Positions 21,847 through 34,190 of a DNA stretch of 64,000 bases are shown here, one piece after another. Under the pieces are notes generated by a model. It saw only the letters and a list, made by a program, of their open reading frames with translations, did no database searches and had not been told where the DNA came from. Position numbers and translations under genes: made by a program. Each line of letters begins with the position of its first letter. The first letter of the stretch is position 1. Source of the stretch: Aedes albopictus (taxonomy: Eukaryota > Arthropoda > Insecta > Diptera > Culicidae); assembly GCF_035046485.1 (NCBI RefSeq), contig NC_085138.1, positions 12,031,329 to 12,095,328 of the forward strand, in the 5' to 3' direction.

Positions 21847-24769
21847 ACTCTTGACGCATACTATGATTAGGTCATTTGAATCGTTTTCAAGCAAAACTTC
21901 TAGCGTGTACGTCTGCGTCTCTTACAAAAGTACAATTTAATTTTATCTTAACCAAACTCGGTTGATGCAGCTCGTGCAGCTCGGAGCTTGAAACGGCGTA
22001 GAATGAGACGCCAGAAACTAAGCGCGAAAACGTGTCCCGCATGAATTTAACGCTTTGCCATGTGCTGCGTATCGTCTTTTGGAATAGGTACCCTCCAACA
22101 ACAGTGAAGCTCTAGTTTATGCGGGCGTAAATATAGCGCGTAAATAGTTGCATTATATAGTAAGTCGCAATACCTGATTACTGGTTATTACATAAAAATG
22201 AGTAAAGATCGACCTTTATTTTTTATTAATTATTGAAACGACTTTTATCGCAGTTAGTTGAAACCACCAGATTGAAATCGACTGTACAAATGAAATTTCT
22301 AGAAATACTATAAGCAGTACCGCACCGCATAGAAAAGACTTCAGGACTTCAGTATGCCACTAGAGTCCCCTGCAGAGCAATTCACAGATTACTTTGTTTA
22401 CAATGTCATATTTGTATTCGGTCGTAAATTAATTCCCCGTCTGGAGTTTACTGCAATAACCCTGAATTGTGTCCACCGCACGAGGCTAGTTATGTACCAA
22501 TATTCACACTTGTTGCGCATCATTGTTCAGTGTTTTCCGATGTGAAAATGCCTAGAAAAACAAGGATCTGCGCATGCCAACGTACACAGAGTAAGCCTAC
22601 TTCAACGAGGCGACGAAAGAGCATCCGTCCATAGGCATTTGCAACCACAGCAAACAGCGCGCACGTACGTTGCTATGACAGCGGTTGCACCGTAAACAAA
22701 TCGCGATTCCATGGTTGGTCGGTCAGTCCCATTCCGTACCGAACCGACACCGTGCTTCAATGTGACACATGTGACATTCTATAAATAATCATCGTTCAAT
22801 CCTCACCGACTGTCGTCCGTCGCAGTAGTCGCAAACCCGATTTTGACGTACGGAATTCCGCACCCACGCACCTACGCTGGGTTGTCCATCTCCTCGATCT
22901 ATCTAGTAGACACGTGTGAAGTTGTTCTTTGAAGTCGCCTACTGGGAGCTACCGAACAGTACTTCATCATCGCATCGCATGCTGCCTGCCCGCTTTCCGA
23001 AGCGTCTTGCGGAGTTGCGAAGGAAATGAACCAGAACTGTGTCATTTCCTCTCGGATCGTTCGCCGTTCGTTCCTGTTGTTGCTGCAATGCAATGGCCAT
23101 ACGCTAATTAGCGTGAAAACCGTAAGTCATCCACCGTGAAGTTTGTTCCCGAGCTGCACCTTTTCCACAAGCATCATATGCAAGAACATATCGTTTCGCT
23201 TCGAGTCGTAAATCAATTCCAATCGGGATTTCATAACATTGGGGAATGGGGGGTTAAATGAACAGGGGTTGTGTTTAAGGGCCATTCAAGCCTAACTTTA
23301 CCAAACACCGTATCTAACAAAAACAACGAACGGAGAAAATCGAAGGGAAAGTTCACTGTTCCCATAGCAACTCATACATTAAGCATTTCAGAAATGTGAA
23401 AAATCCGTGTTTTTTTTTTTCACAAATCAGACCAAACATATCTAAGGTTCTGCAGGTCTAAAGGTCTGCAGAAGAGAGGCTCTCTTTGGTTTCCCTCTCT
23501 TTCGTTTATTTGAATTATGATGGTCTCCTTGCATAGAATGATGGTCAAAACAATCGTCTTCTGATTTGTACTGCAGAAGTAGTTGAAAAGTGTTGCATTG
23601 CAATAATTGAAAGATAAAGTGAACAAAGAGAGTCTGTCAAATGCAGATAGGACCTATTGAAATGTTTGGATGGTCTAACTAGATGTGAATTACATGTTAT
23701 TTTTACTCCCATCGACTATCCAATTTACTCACACTAATTATCTCCCGCCGGTTGCATTTTTGGCTGAAGAAATAATTGAAAAATTTAAACTGCAATCTTT
23801 TACTAAATTTTTAGAACATGTTACCATCTACCATATTGGTAGGCAAAACAGAAGAATTATGCCACATTTTCACCAGAAATGACTAAAAATGTGGGTGTCC
23901 ATTTTACTCCCACATTCCATAACCGTTTATGCTCGAATTTCGCAGGGTTCCTTGTACGATGATGAGTCGGAGTCAGTCTCCGTTCAAACGGGAGCATGTG
24001 TCAGTGAGCCATGTTTACCGACAACGACGGAGCAACTATTTGGCAATACGTATACCGTGAGAGCATTAGTAGTGTTCCCATTTTCATTGTTTACGATGTG
24101 AAACATGGGATTTCCTCTCTGTCATCAGTTTCGTCTAGAATCTAGATGACTAGAGGTCTACGCGTGTCTACGACGTCTACGGACGCCTTGTTTTCGCCGA
24201 TGATGACTAGATCTTTCCGCACAATCTCTCTTGTCAGTAACAGCAGTAGGCTATGAGTAGTAGCTATGGATACATCCGTTATTACATTTCTTGTGTCGTT
24301 GGTCTAAAATAAGAATTACAAGTTCGCAGAGTACGTCGTCGCTACTGTATGCAACGCAAAGATCCGCAAGTTTGACCGCGAATGTAAATATTTATATGTG
24401 TCTTTCTTCCTTCGGTGTTTATGTTTATTCGCGCAGACCTTCTGGATTACTCGGATTGATTGAATGCTTCGGTTTCCTTTAAGTAAATATAGACAGACGT
24501 GCTGCCTGCCGGTGCGTATATTGTTTGTATACGTTTGCTTGTGCGAATCGAATAAGTTATTCGTAGTATAATCACCATTTTTAAAACCTATGGTGCAAAA
24601 ACAAAATAATTATTCAAGAAATTTTGGGAAACCAGGGAATTTCGAACCACCGGAACGAAAGTGGAACTAACCTTACTTTTCGATTTTTTTTTAAATAGGT
24701 ACGTAGTCAAATATTAAATACTCGTTAAGATGCCAGTACACAGGGTCAAATAATAGGGTAGAAATCTAC
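21847..24769. other. Intergenic DNA with possible untranslated exon
   Basis: Mostly single-copy-looking DNA with GC-richer parts at 21960-22140, 22600-23120 and 23930-24200. Open frames are at most 76 codons and unrecognised. A TATAAATA box (22780) and a GTAAGT donor (23121) bracket a stretch that could be a non-coding first exon. Confidence 0.4.
22780..22787 (+). promoter_or_regulatory. Candidate TATA box of an unassigned upstream exon
   Basis: TATAAATA is followed by a GC-richer stretch without repeats and, about 340 bases on, by AACCGTAAGTCATCC, a good donor site. The arrangement would fit a short untranslated exon of a plus-strand gene, possibly an alternative cnn first exon 10 kb upstream of the first coding exon. 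No acceptor is certain, so this is a weak call. Confidence 0.25.
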
Positions 24770-25530
24770 TTCGTCATATGCGTTAAATCCCGTATTATCA
24801 GACGGGAAATAGCCGATAATTACAAATATTTCAACTTACCTTTGCCAATGGCTCATCAGATAAAAGCAAAAAGATGGCACTGGAAATCGAATAATTACGC
24901 GAAATTTCACGTTTCAATTTAACTCCAATAACGAGTATTCTCGTTTTTGCGTACAACGAAGACAATCACATCAAAGCAGCACCTAGCCGAATTTTTTTTC
25001 AGCACCATTCAATTCTCATTTCGCCAGATGCACTTATTGAACCAAACTTCAATTCAAACCCCACAAAAGCTCTGTTGCACTTCAAAGTTGGATTTCACTT
25101 CTGCAGATTGTAACAAAAGCTGCTCCAACTAATTAAATAAATCATTTTTTCCCGTCGATAAAATGTAAACAACAAGTTGTCTTCGTCTAGGAAGGATGCA
25201 AGCAAATGTGTGCGTGGATTTTCTCCATACGAAACATCGTATTTTACAACCACAAAGATAAATTTCTTCGCTGCACTGTGATGGCGTATTCTATGATCTG
25301 GTGGGTAGAAATAATAAATGCAAAAATTATTTCGATATTCGCACGCTATATCCATCGCAATGCAAAAGCTTTCTACTTAAAAGTAATTTGAACACGTGAT
25401 TTGATTTGGATGGCGAAGAACTTGACCATCTTTTTTAGTGAACTCATAGTTTTTGACCATCCTATGTATCTTAATGTCACGTAGAAGGAGTGCCGGGAAT
25501 TGAATTCAGGTTGTGCCCGAAATAGACGGA
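24770..25530. repeat. Copy B of the diverged duplication
   Basis: Colinear with 13930-15030 but lacking its palindromic insertion. It shares the TTACCTTTGCCAATGGCTCA and ATGTAAACAACAAGTTGTCT blocks and ends with GAATTGAATTCAGGTTGTG as copy A does. The same splice-like TTTCCAG...GGCAAAGGTAAGT arrangement is kept on the minus strand (about 24890 to 24835). No protein family is recognised. Confidence 0.65.
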
Positions 25531-28255
25531 AATAGAATTAGAGAAATAATTATTCATTCTTATTGTTAGTTGGTCCTTTTTCCAGTCTAATGCCTCTGAA
25601 TGGATTTCTCGTAGGTGCATATCAATTTTCTAAAGTACTTCGAAGTTCAAAAATATCTGTAGAAATTTTCTTTTTTTTTCTAACCCTGAAATTATCTCAA
25701 AATGTGGTCTTGGTTACCTCTAAAATTTTACGATGTTTTAAGGTGATTACGATTAGCAAATGCCATGTAGACACTGACGAATCTGGAAGTTAAAATCCAT
25801 CTAGAAATTATTAATTGATCCAGAAATTCTATTTGAATTTCTTTCTGGAACTTCTTTTGAAATACCTCTTGGAATGCCTTCCAGGTTCCAGGATTTCTCA
25901 CAAGATGCCTTCCATAGTTCCATATAGTTTCAAGCATTCTATCTGGTATTCCTTTTTTTTATTCCTCCCAGTGATTTTTTCAGATCCCTACCGCTATTTT
26001 TCGAAGCTTTGAATTTCTTCCGTAGGGTATTCCGGTGTTGCTTCCACAGTCCCGCAAGGGATTTTCCCGGAGTTCTTGCTGCGTTTTCCCAAAGAAATTT
26101 TCTCCCAAAAAAAAATCGTGGAATATCTTCCACGATTTATCCCGAGATCTCCACAAGAGTCCTCTCAGATGTTGACGTGGATTTTCTCCTAGAGTTTCTC
26201 TCAGGATTTCTCTTGAAAACTTTTCGCGTTTCCTTGCGGTGTTCCTCTTGGGACTTCCCCAGGAGGTCTTCAACACAAGCTATTCTAGGGATATCTAGTA
26301 GTGGTCCTCCAAGGATTTCTTATGGAGTTTTTCATTTTTTTTTTGCAGGAGTTCCTCCCGGGATTTATTTCGAAGTTTCTTCTGTAATTTCTTCAAGAAA
26401 TATCTGAATTTTCCTAGAGTTTCACCCGGGATTTCTACAGGAGTTTTAGCCCGGATATTCCCTAAAGGTTCTCAGGGGATTTTTTTTTAAGTTTCACTTG
26501 AGATTTCTCTTGAAGTTTCTCACGTCTCTCAGAAGATTGATTGTGATGTAAGTCCTGGGATATCTCACAGAGTTTCTCTTGACTTTCTCCTAAGTGCTCT
26601 TTCTGGAATTTCCTCATGTAAAAATATCTTTGATGAATTTCTGAGATCATGCTTGGAGCCATAACTGCATGGATCTTTGGGAGATTTTCTAAAGGAATCT
26701 TGAAGAAATTCTTGTAGAAATGCTTGTAGGAGTTTTTGAAGGAATTTCTAAAGGAATCTTTGATTGATATCGGTGCGCAATTTATTTACAACAAGCAGCT
26801 AGGCCTTTTCACACGTTAGGCTAGAAGTACTTGGAGGAATTACGTAAAATGTTCTCGAAGAAAATTTTAAAAGTAAAGGGATTTATGACAGAATTTACTA
26901 CGAAATGCCTGGATTATTTCTCAAAGAAATCAATGGCGGAAACTCCAAAGAATTCCTCTGAAGTTCTTTTGTGCAAATCAAAAAAACAAACTTTAATGGC
27001 ATTCCTATAGATTTTCTTGGAATTTGTGCAAGAGGCCATGGAGGGATTTCTGTAGGATCCCCTGAGGAAAACCGTTGAGAAATACCAGAAGGAATCTTTT
27101 CTACATATATTGAAGAATTCTTTGGAGAAACTCTTGAAGACTTTAAGAATCCCTGCAGGTTGATAAAAAAAAGCTTGAAGAAATTCCTAAGAAATCTTTG
27201 AAAGGACTTTTAGAAAAATCGTTTGAAGTACTGCAAAAAGAACGCTTGAAAAATTTCTTCGTTTTTGGAAATTTTTAGGAAATTCTCAATGGAATTCTTG
27301 GGAATATTATCGACACAATTACTTTAGAAACGCTTGGAGAAGTTCCCGAAGCAATCGCTGGAGCAACTTTTGAAAGAATTTTGTATGATGTCCTTGAAAT
27401 AACTCCTAGACGATTCTTAAAAGTATCCTAAGAAGAATTCTTGGTGAAACTTTTCATGGAATACTTAGTAAAAATACCTGATGAAATCATTAGAAAAAAC
27501 TTCCTAGAGGTTTCGTGAAAGAAATCTGGAAGAATCCTTGGTGTTATCACCAAAGAAATCTTTAAAGGTATCAATAAAAAAAAACATGATGAAAACCTTG
27601 GACAAATTTCGGAACGGTTTTTGAAGGAATTTCAGGATAATTTTTTAAAGATATTTCTGTGAATATTCTTGAATTTTTTTGCGGAACTTGTATAAACATG
27701 ATATGACAAAATACTTGCATGATTTTTGATAGATTTTATTACAATATTATTGGTGGAATTCCTGAGGAATTCACGTTTAAAATGTTTAATGGAAGACTTG
27801 GAGAATTGTTAGTTAAAATCTTTTAAGATATTTTAGAAGAAAAATTAAATAAATTCTGAACGAATCTTTTAAGAAATCGCAACAGGTTTTCTTGGATGAA
27901 CAACTAAAAAGATCTTCGGAAAAATTCCAGATGGAATTTTGGGAGGTATTTCTAAAAGCCTTTTTGAAGGAATTCTTTTAGAATTTCAAATAAAGCTTTG
28001 GTAGAACCCCTAAAGCAATCCCTGGAGAAATTCTAAAAGAATTCCTCGGTAGAATTCTTGTAAATATGTTAAAATGCATCAAACAAGAAATGCTTGGATT
28101 GTTGATTTTTGAAACTTTTGCAGGAGTTTCTAAGAAGATCCTTGAAAAAATCTGAAAGAATCTATGTATATTTTCAATATTTTTTTTAAATATATACACT
28201 CAATTTGTCAATTAGCAACATTTCGTGCCTTCTAATTACAAGTTTTTCCAGTATA

Positions 28256-29855
28256 CACTCCCGGTCAAAAGTTTGGGGTCACCCCCTCAAAAACATGTCA
28301 TATTTTTAGGCCCATATCTCCGCCAATTTGCGTCCGTTTTCAAAACTCTAGGTTTTATTCAAAAGATAATAAGTCAAAGAAACTTTGAACATGATTTAAA
28401 AGAAACTTTTTCAAAAAAATTTGTATGTAAACCCGAGCAAAGTCCAACAACAAAATTACAGCAAATCGAAAACATGATTTGTATTCAGCAACAAATTGAT
28501 ATCACATTTTGATATCATTATATCTTTACTTAATTTGATTTCAAATTTTGCTTTCGGTTTGCTGTCATTTTGAATTAATGTAAATATTTTGTGTTACGAT
28601 AGTTTTTAAATCTTTTAGTAAACTATGTGAAGTTATTCTAGGGATATATCATTAGTGCAATTGTATTATTGCATTTAGAATTTGATATCAAACGAAAAAC
28701 ACTACATTTGACGATTTTTCATTTTTCTTGCGCTGATAACAAAAACAGTTATCAATTTGCTATCATCGATAGCAGGAATGATTTTCAATTTGCTGTCACA
28801 GGAATATTTTTCTGCTCTCATTTTTGATGTTTTAACCGTTAAAACGACCAAAACGACAACAACCTGAGTTATCAAAATTTGCAATATCACAACATCAAAA
28901 TTAGTTTTCAATTTGCTATCAGACTTTGCTCGGGAACTTAACCCAAAGTTGCCAAATTTTCTAAAAGATGAATATAAACTTACGGCAGTGTCGCTGGAAT
29001 TTATGTCGACCAAATTTTAAGATGAGAGCGGTAATATGACTCATTTTCTATTAGCTTTCAACTGCTTTTTACAGAACTTAGCTAAAAAATCTTCTTGGCT
29101 TATTTGAAACAAAATGAATGATACTTACTCCATAGACATTGAACCACACATATTTGTTAAAATTTACATACTAAAACTTAACGTAAAGTTGCCTCATTTT
29201 TTGAAGTGTGGTGAAATGTGTTAACTTTACATAAAATTTTTAATAAAAATTTAATAAAAATAAAAATAAAAATATTTTTTTTATGTACAAAAATCGTTAA
29301 ATACGTTAAGTTAAAGACATCAAACGTAAATTTAGTTAATTATCTTAGAAATGAGCCAAAAATAATTAAAATTGAACTATAGATGACGAAGATATCACCA
29401 ACTCACTTTTCCATGTTTTACGAAAGTGACCCCAAACTTTTGGCTGATACATCATATTGAGGGGTGACCCCAAACTTTTGGTCGATGACATGAAGAGTAA
29501 ATTTATTTAATAACTTTTTTCTAGATTTTTTAGCTAAGTTCTGTAAAAAGTAGTTGAAAGCTAATAGAAAATGGGTTATATCACCTCTCTCATCTTAAAA
29601 TTTGGTCGACCCAATTTCCAGCGACACTGGCGTAAGTTTATATACATTTTTTTAGAAAATTTGGCAACTTTGGGTTAAGTTTACATACAAAATTTTTTGA
29701 AAAAGTTTCTTTTAAATCATGTTCAAAGTTTCTTTGACTTATTATCTTTTGAATCAAAACTAGGGTTTTGAAATCGGACGCAAATTGGCGGAGATATGGG
29801 TCTAATAAAATGACATGTTTTTGAGGGGGTGACCCCAAACTTTTGATCGGGAGTG
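28256..29855. mobile_element. Foldback element with CACTCCCGGTCAAAAGTTTG ends, TA duplication
   Basis: The ends are inverted copies (CACTCCCGGTCAAAAGTTTG against CACTCCCGATCAAAAGTTTG) bordered by TA at 28254-28255 and 29856-29857. Pairing continues inward for about 330 bases per arm: the CTCCGCCAATTTGCGTCCG block, the AACCCAAAGTTGCC block and the CAGTGTCGCTGG block all recur reversed. The GGTCAAAAGTTTGGGGTCAC core resembles Tc1-type termini. No transposase. The left arm is split by the MITE at 28432-28934. Confidence 0.8.
28432..28934. mobile_element. 503-bp MITE with CCCGAGCAAAGTC ends, copy 1
   Basis: Ends are CCCGAGCAAAGTC and GACTTTGCTCGGG. It lies within the left arm of the 28256-29855 foldback. 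The intact right arm reads GTAAACTTAACCC where this arm reads GTAAA, insertion, AACTTAACCC, so the target duplication is the 2 bases AA. The same 503-bp sequence sits reversed at 35121-35623 with only isolated differences. A 103-codon open frame inside is also open in the other copy simply because the copies are nearly identical. Confidence 0.9.
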
Positions 29856-29858
29856 TAC

Positions 29859-30807
29859 TTAAGGCGAAACTGGAAACATTTCCTCACTTTTTGGTTTTTG
29901 ATTTTTTTATTAAATAACGACGCAATATTTTCAAAATCGGTTTTCGTACACATGTAGAGTATGGATCAAGGTACAGGGGATAGACAAAATGATCGGGACA
30001 GGCAAAATTTTTACTTTTCCAAAAATGTTCAACTAGCTGTAACTTTTCGAGAAGTGTATCAAATATTCTCAAATATTCACTGTAAGTTCATCAACTAGTT
30101 GTGTATCAGTGGACAAAATTTGGAAAAGATCGGGCTATTCTGAACGAAGTTATAAAGATTCTAAAAAAAATGTATTATTATCCGATAGCCAATTTTTAGC
30201 TGTTATATCTCCGGATTCAATGGACCGAATGCAATGAAATTTTGACCATTTAAGACTTATATAATGAGCTCTGAAAAACGTTATATAACAGAAACAGAAA
30301 TATAACAGAAAACAGAAAAACGGAGATATAACAGCTCAAAATTGGCTATCGGATAATAATACCTTCTTTTAGAATCTTTATAACTTCGTGCAGAATAGCC
30401 CGATCTTTTCCAAATTTTGTCCACCGATACACAACTATAGTTGATGAACTTACAGTGAAAATTTGAGAATATTTGATGCACATTTCGAAAAGATGCAGCT
30501 AGTTGAACATTTTTTGAAAAGTAAAAATTTTGCCTGTCCCGATCATTTTGTGTATCCCCTGTATCTTTGGATTTTTTTTTGTGGCGGAATATGTTTTTCG
30601 TTTTTGCAGAAACCATTTTTGAGCAAAATTTCGCAAAAAAAATGGTTTCTGCAAAAATGGAAAACGTTTTCCACCACAAAAAATTCAGAAGATAACTTGA
30701 TCCATACTCTACATGTGTACGAAACCCGATTTTGAAAATATAGCTTCGTTATTTAATAAAAAATCAAAAACCAAAAAAATGAGGAAATGCTTCCAGTTTC
30801 GCCGTAA
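29859..30807. mobile_element. Large foldback element with TTAAGGCGAAACTGGAA ends
   Basis: The left end TTAAGGCGAAACTGGAA pairs with TTACGGCGAAACTGGAA from the right end. Pairing extends through about 400 bases per arm, including CATACTCTACATGTGTACG-type, GATCGGGACAGGCAAAA and AAATTTGGAAAAGATCGGG blocks. The centre (30270-30320) has short ATATAACAGAAA repeats. Each arm contains opposite-strand open frames that are mirror images and not genes. Confidence 0.8.
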
Positions 30808-31789
30808 GAAATCCTTTCGTGATGTAATTTCTAAAGAATTCCCAATGGGTATCCTTTATGAAATCTGAGCCTTGCATTAATCACTCAAAGGATGCGAAAC
30901 TTCTGAAGAAATTATTTGATTTTTTCATGATTTCATGATCCTCAGAGAATTTTTTTATTGATTTTTTTGGAGGAACCTCGGGAGGAATTATTAATATATT
31001 CTGATGAAATTCTTGACTGAAATGCTCTATGGATGCTTATAAGGACTTTTCAAAAGATTTCTCGAAAAAATTTTGAAAGAGTCCTCTCAAAAATCGCAAT
31101 AGGTGCTTTTAGAAGAGTTCCTACAGGAATGCTAGTAGAAAATCCTGAAGGAATCTTTGGGGAAGCTCCAAGACTAGATGGATTTTGAAGAATTCTTAGG
31201 AGGAATTCCAGAAGGATTCTTCGAAAGAATTTCCATAGATTTTCTTCGCCCTACCAATTTGGTTCCGCACCGGGCCCCTAAATTCTTAGCTACGGCACTG
31301 CACTGTATACAGTATCCATGTAAGTTCAGTTTCAAAACTGTGTAAGAAATTTAACAGCCATATGGTCTGTGAATTTACTGAATGTTTTTATTGCTGAGTG
31401 TTGTGTAGGTATTTTTCCTTTTTAAAAGAAATTACAGTGGGAATTTCGAAGCTTTTTCTTGCAATTAAGTAAAAAAATGGAAATGCGCATGTTTTATTCT
31501 CGATAAATTGAATTGAGTTTATAATTTTCAAAATTCCCTCTGCAAAAGCTTCAAAAAATTAGGGAATTTCATTTTGTTTTTTGTTTTTATTTTGGTGTCT
31601 ACTTAAGGGCGAACGGGACGGTCGGGGAAATACCCGCCATTGCTCTGTTGCTACTAAGATGGTAATCTCAGATTCTACTTCATATTTTGGAACAACTTGC
31701 AGTGCATACGCTGATTGTTTTTCAGCATCTGCAGTGCGATAGAACTCGAGATTACCATCTTCAAAATCGCGAGGCAAATTGTTAGAAAG

Positions 31790-32600
31790 AGAGGCAAGAT
31801 AGGAAACATTTCACGGCGTCCCGTTGCACCTTTACCATCATGGGACTCGCTTCGTTACAGCTACCTTCTCAGGGGACTCACTGTTCTGACTTCTTCTCCC
31901 AGAGGATTCACTTGGATACAATTCACTCTCGAGGGACTCGCTGTTTAGCTTACTCTCTCATGCGACTTGCTTTGTTATAGCTACCCTCTTGGGGGACTCA
32001 CTATTTTGGCTTACCCTCTCATGGGAATCGCTTTGTTATAGCTAACAAAGTGAGTTCCTTGAGAGGGTAATCCAGAACAAGCTCCCGATAGGGCCGCTGT
32101 AACAAAGTTAGTCCCTGAGAGGGTAGTCTATCTCAGACACTCACTTTGTTACAGCTACTCTCTCGGGGGACTCACTGAGGGTAGCTGTAACAAAGTGAGT
32201 CCCCTGAGAGGATAAGCCAGAACAAGCCCCCGAGAGGGTAGCTGTAACATAGTTAGTCCCTGAAAGAGTAGTCCATCTCAGGGACTCACTTTGTTACTGC
32301 TACCCTTTCGGGAGGACTCAATATTCTGGCTTACCCTCTCATGGGACTTGCTTTGTTACAGCTACCTTCTCAGGGGACTCACTAAGGGGGAGCTGTAACA
32401 AAATGAGCTGCCTGAACGGGTAAGCCAGAACAAGCCCCCGAGAGGGTGGCTGTAGCAAAGTTTGTTCCTTAGAGGGACTCAGGGACACACACAGCTTCCC
32501 TCTCGAGTGACACACTGTTCGGTCAGCTAGAACAAGGGACGTACTCTGTTACAGCTACTTTTTCGGGGACTCACTATTTTGGCTTACCCGATCAGTGGAC
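31790..32600. repeat. Cluster of inverted CTACCCTCTCGGGGGACTCA repeats
   Basis: Words like TTGTTACAGCTACCCTCTC and their complements GAGAGGGTAGCTGTAACAA appear about ten times in both orientations, mixed with GGGACTCACT and AGTGAGTCCC. Spacing is irregular (roughly 60-120 bases), so this is a rearranged inverted-repeat minisatellite rather than a regular array. No open frame is supported. Confidence 0.7.
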
Positions 32601-32629
32601 CCGCTTCGTCACATGTTGGTCTAGATACA

Positions 32630-33767
32630 CTGTTGGAGGAAATTAGGACACTGCCTCCAATAGGCTGAAGTATCGTGGTGTAATGGCGCCTTAAAACGAC
32701 TTTTATCAAAATGATCTGCAATGTTAATCAAAAACAAAGCAGTTTGCTGCTGAAACCGTTGACTCACACGACTCAAAGAATGAGCCTGAATGAATGATTC
32801 CTTGAACAAACAGCTAATTAGTAGATATCTACCCAACAGTAGAAACTTTTCGTTTTTCTTAGCGCCGCCGCTGGCCGTTACAGTAACGTTGTGTTCGACC
32901 ATTTACCTGTTTGCAGCAATTTAGTAGACCATCGAGGGCGTCAACGTTTTTACCCTATCGTCGACTTGGAACTCCCCCTACCTAGGTTCGGAAATTCAAA
33001 TCTATCCATCTGCTTTCTTTCAATTTCTTGCCATTACCCCACCACCACCATTCGTTCACTTACGTGTTATACAGTGAGCCGGGCAGAGGCAGCCAATTGT
33101 GATGTGAGAAGATTTTCATTCACAACAATCGGGCTTTCGTCGAAAACTGGACAGTAGAAGCTGGAATCTCTAGTTTGCTGATCGCTTATTTATAGGTAGC
33201 AGAGTTTCATGGCTTACTCGATGAAGGACACACGGGAGAATATCTCACATTTGCATTTCGTCGTTTTGAAATCTGTTGAGTGCTATTTCGGGAATCATTT
33301 ATTATTGCACATCGTCCATCGAAGCAGCCCACTCGGCGAAAAATTTCTACAGCAGCAAGCAGCGTACTAGACACTCGCTCCAACCCCCATTAAAACCTGT
33401 GAAAACTAGTGCCAAAGAAGAAGGCACGGGCGGGAATCCCGGCAGATACCTAATTAGTGAAAGCTAAACAAAACGTGATCTTTCGTGTGCCAACAGCGTC
33501 AAAATATCCCGAGTATTCGGCTAGTGAGTGAGAGGCTGAAGAATTAGAACATCGTATAGAATGAAAACAACTAGATCAGTGGCGTTATAAGCAAAAAAAA
33601 AGAAACACCAGCATCGGAACACGAAAAAGGGATTTGTTTTGATTGGTGACCTGAGCGGTGCGGTGAATCATCGTTGTCTGATAATAGCTACACACATCGT
33701 CGCACGTGTGCCCGAGTGGTGGCCGTTGCACAAACGTCGGCATAACAAATGAGTAGCGATCGTCATC
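32630..33767 (+). promoter_or_regulatory. cnn: cnn upstream region and probable 5' untranslated sequence
   Basis: This 1.1-kb stretch before the first cnn coding exon is free of recognised repeats and GC-richer than the flanks, fitting a promoter plus 5' untranslated region. A TTATTTATAG near 33187 could be a TATA-like element or a splice acceptor. The transcription start cannot be fixed by reading. An out-of-frame ATG lies at 33749, just before the coding start. Confidence 0.5.
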
Positions 33768-33850
33768 ATGTCCGGAATTTTCAAATATACTCCCAATCGG
33801 GCGGCGGCCAGCACGCCCAACCGCCGGTCGGCGTTCGGACTCGGATTCGG
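33749..33850 (+). promoter_or_regulatory. Upstream ORF overlapping the cnn start (exon part)
   Basis: ATGAGTAGC begins 19 bases before the cnn ATG in another frame. It stays open to the splice donor (34 codons), then reads 11 codons into the second coding exon (56305 onward) before TAA. If translated it would overlap the cnn start and could lower initiation there. Its reading is visible; its use is inference. Confidence 0.4.
33768..33850 (+). CDS. cnn: Centrosomin, first coding exon
   Basis: ATG with A at -3 opens a short, Ser/Thr/Asn/Arg-rich N-terminus (MSGIFKYTPNRAAAS and onward, 27 codons plus two bases) and ends at GG followed by GTAAGT, a strong donor. The leftover two bases join the single first base of the exon at 56305 to make Gly, and the frame then runs into the CM1 exon, which is why this ATG is chosen. 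Cnn is a coiled-coil scaffold of the pericentriolar material that organises microtubule nucleation at mitotic centrosomes. The N-terminal tail before CM1 is poorly conserved across the family, so the call rests on the splice logic and the downstream domain. The following intron is about 22.5 kb and transposon-filled. Alternative first exons, known for Drosophila cnn, cannot be excluded. Confidence 0.8.
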
Positions 33851-34190
33851 GTAAGTTTTTTTTGTGTGTGAGACGAACGAATCATCCGTTGCATTCTGAA
33901 TGGATGGAATGCAATAGTGGGGATTAGAAGAATTCTAATTTTTAGGTCTTTGATCATCGTGGTGTCACAGTGGGCTTATATGGTGAAAATGGCCAAATTA
34001 TTTCAGCATAATTGTGAAGGATCGCAGGACAAACTTTGAATGGACTTCCAAGGGAAAAACCAAGCATGCCAATATCTTTAAATTTTGTCCCACTGTGCAT
34101 CGTCGGCTTAATATACGCCAAGTGGTACGAGTGCAAGTTCCATCGATGGGATCATCATTCCATCTTCGCTCTATCATCGCGCTTCTGGCG

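Larger units (their letters stand above)
25550..31600. repeat. Decayed GGAAT-rich element, second copy, split by foldback insertions
   Basis: 25760-26680 follows the 9445-10520 sequence in order, including shared phrases such as AAATAC.TCTTGGAATGCC and GATTTCTCACAA. The right end (31530-31600) resembles the 8998-11173 element: TTTCAAAATT, then GGGAATTTCATTTTG. Between them (26680-28250 and 30808-31250) run imperfect AGAAATTCCTGGAAGAA words. Two elements (28256-29855 and 29859-30807) interrupt it. I infer one old copy of the CAGGGTGTCTAC family. Confidence 0.55.

Noticed and set aside
28702..29013. 103-codon frame, with an almost identical 86-codon frame at 35093-35353, as a conserved protein
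   Set aside because: Both lie in copies of the 503-bp MITE; the identity is due to recent transposition.
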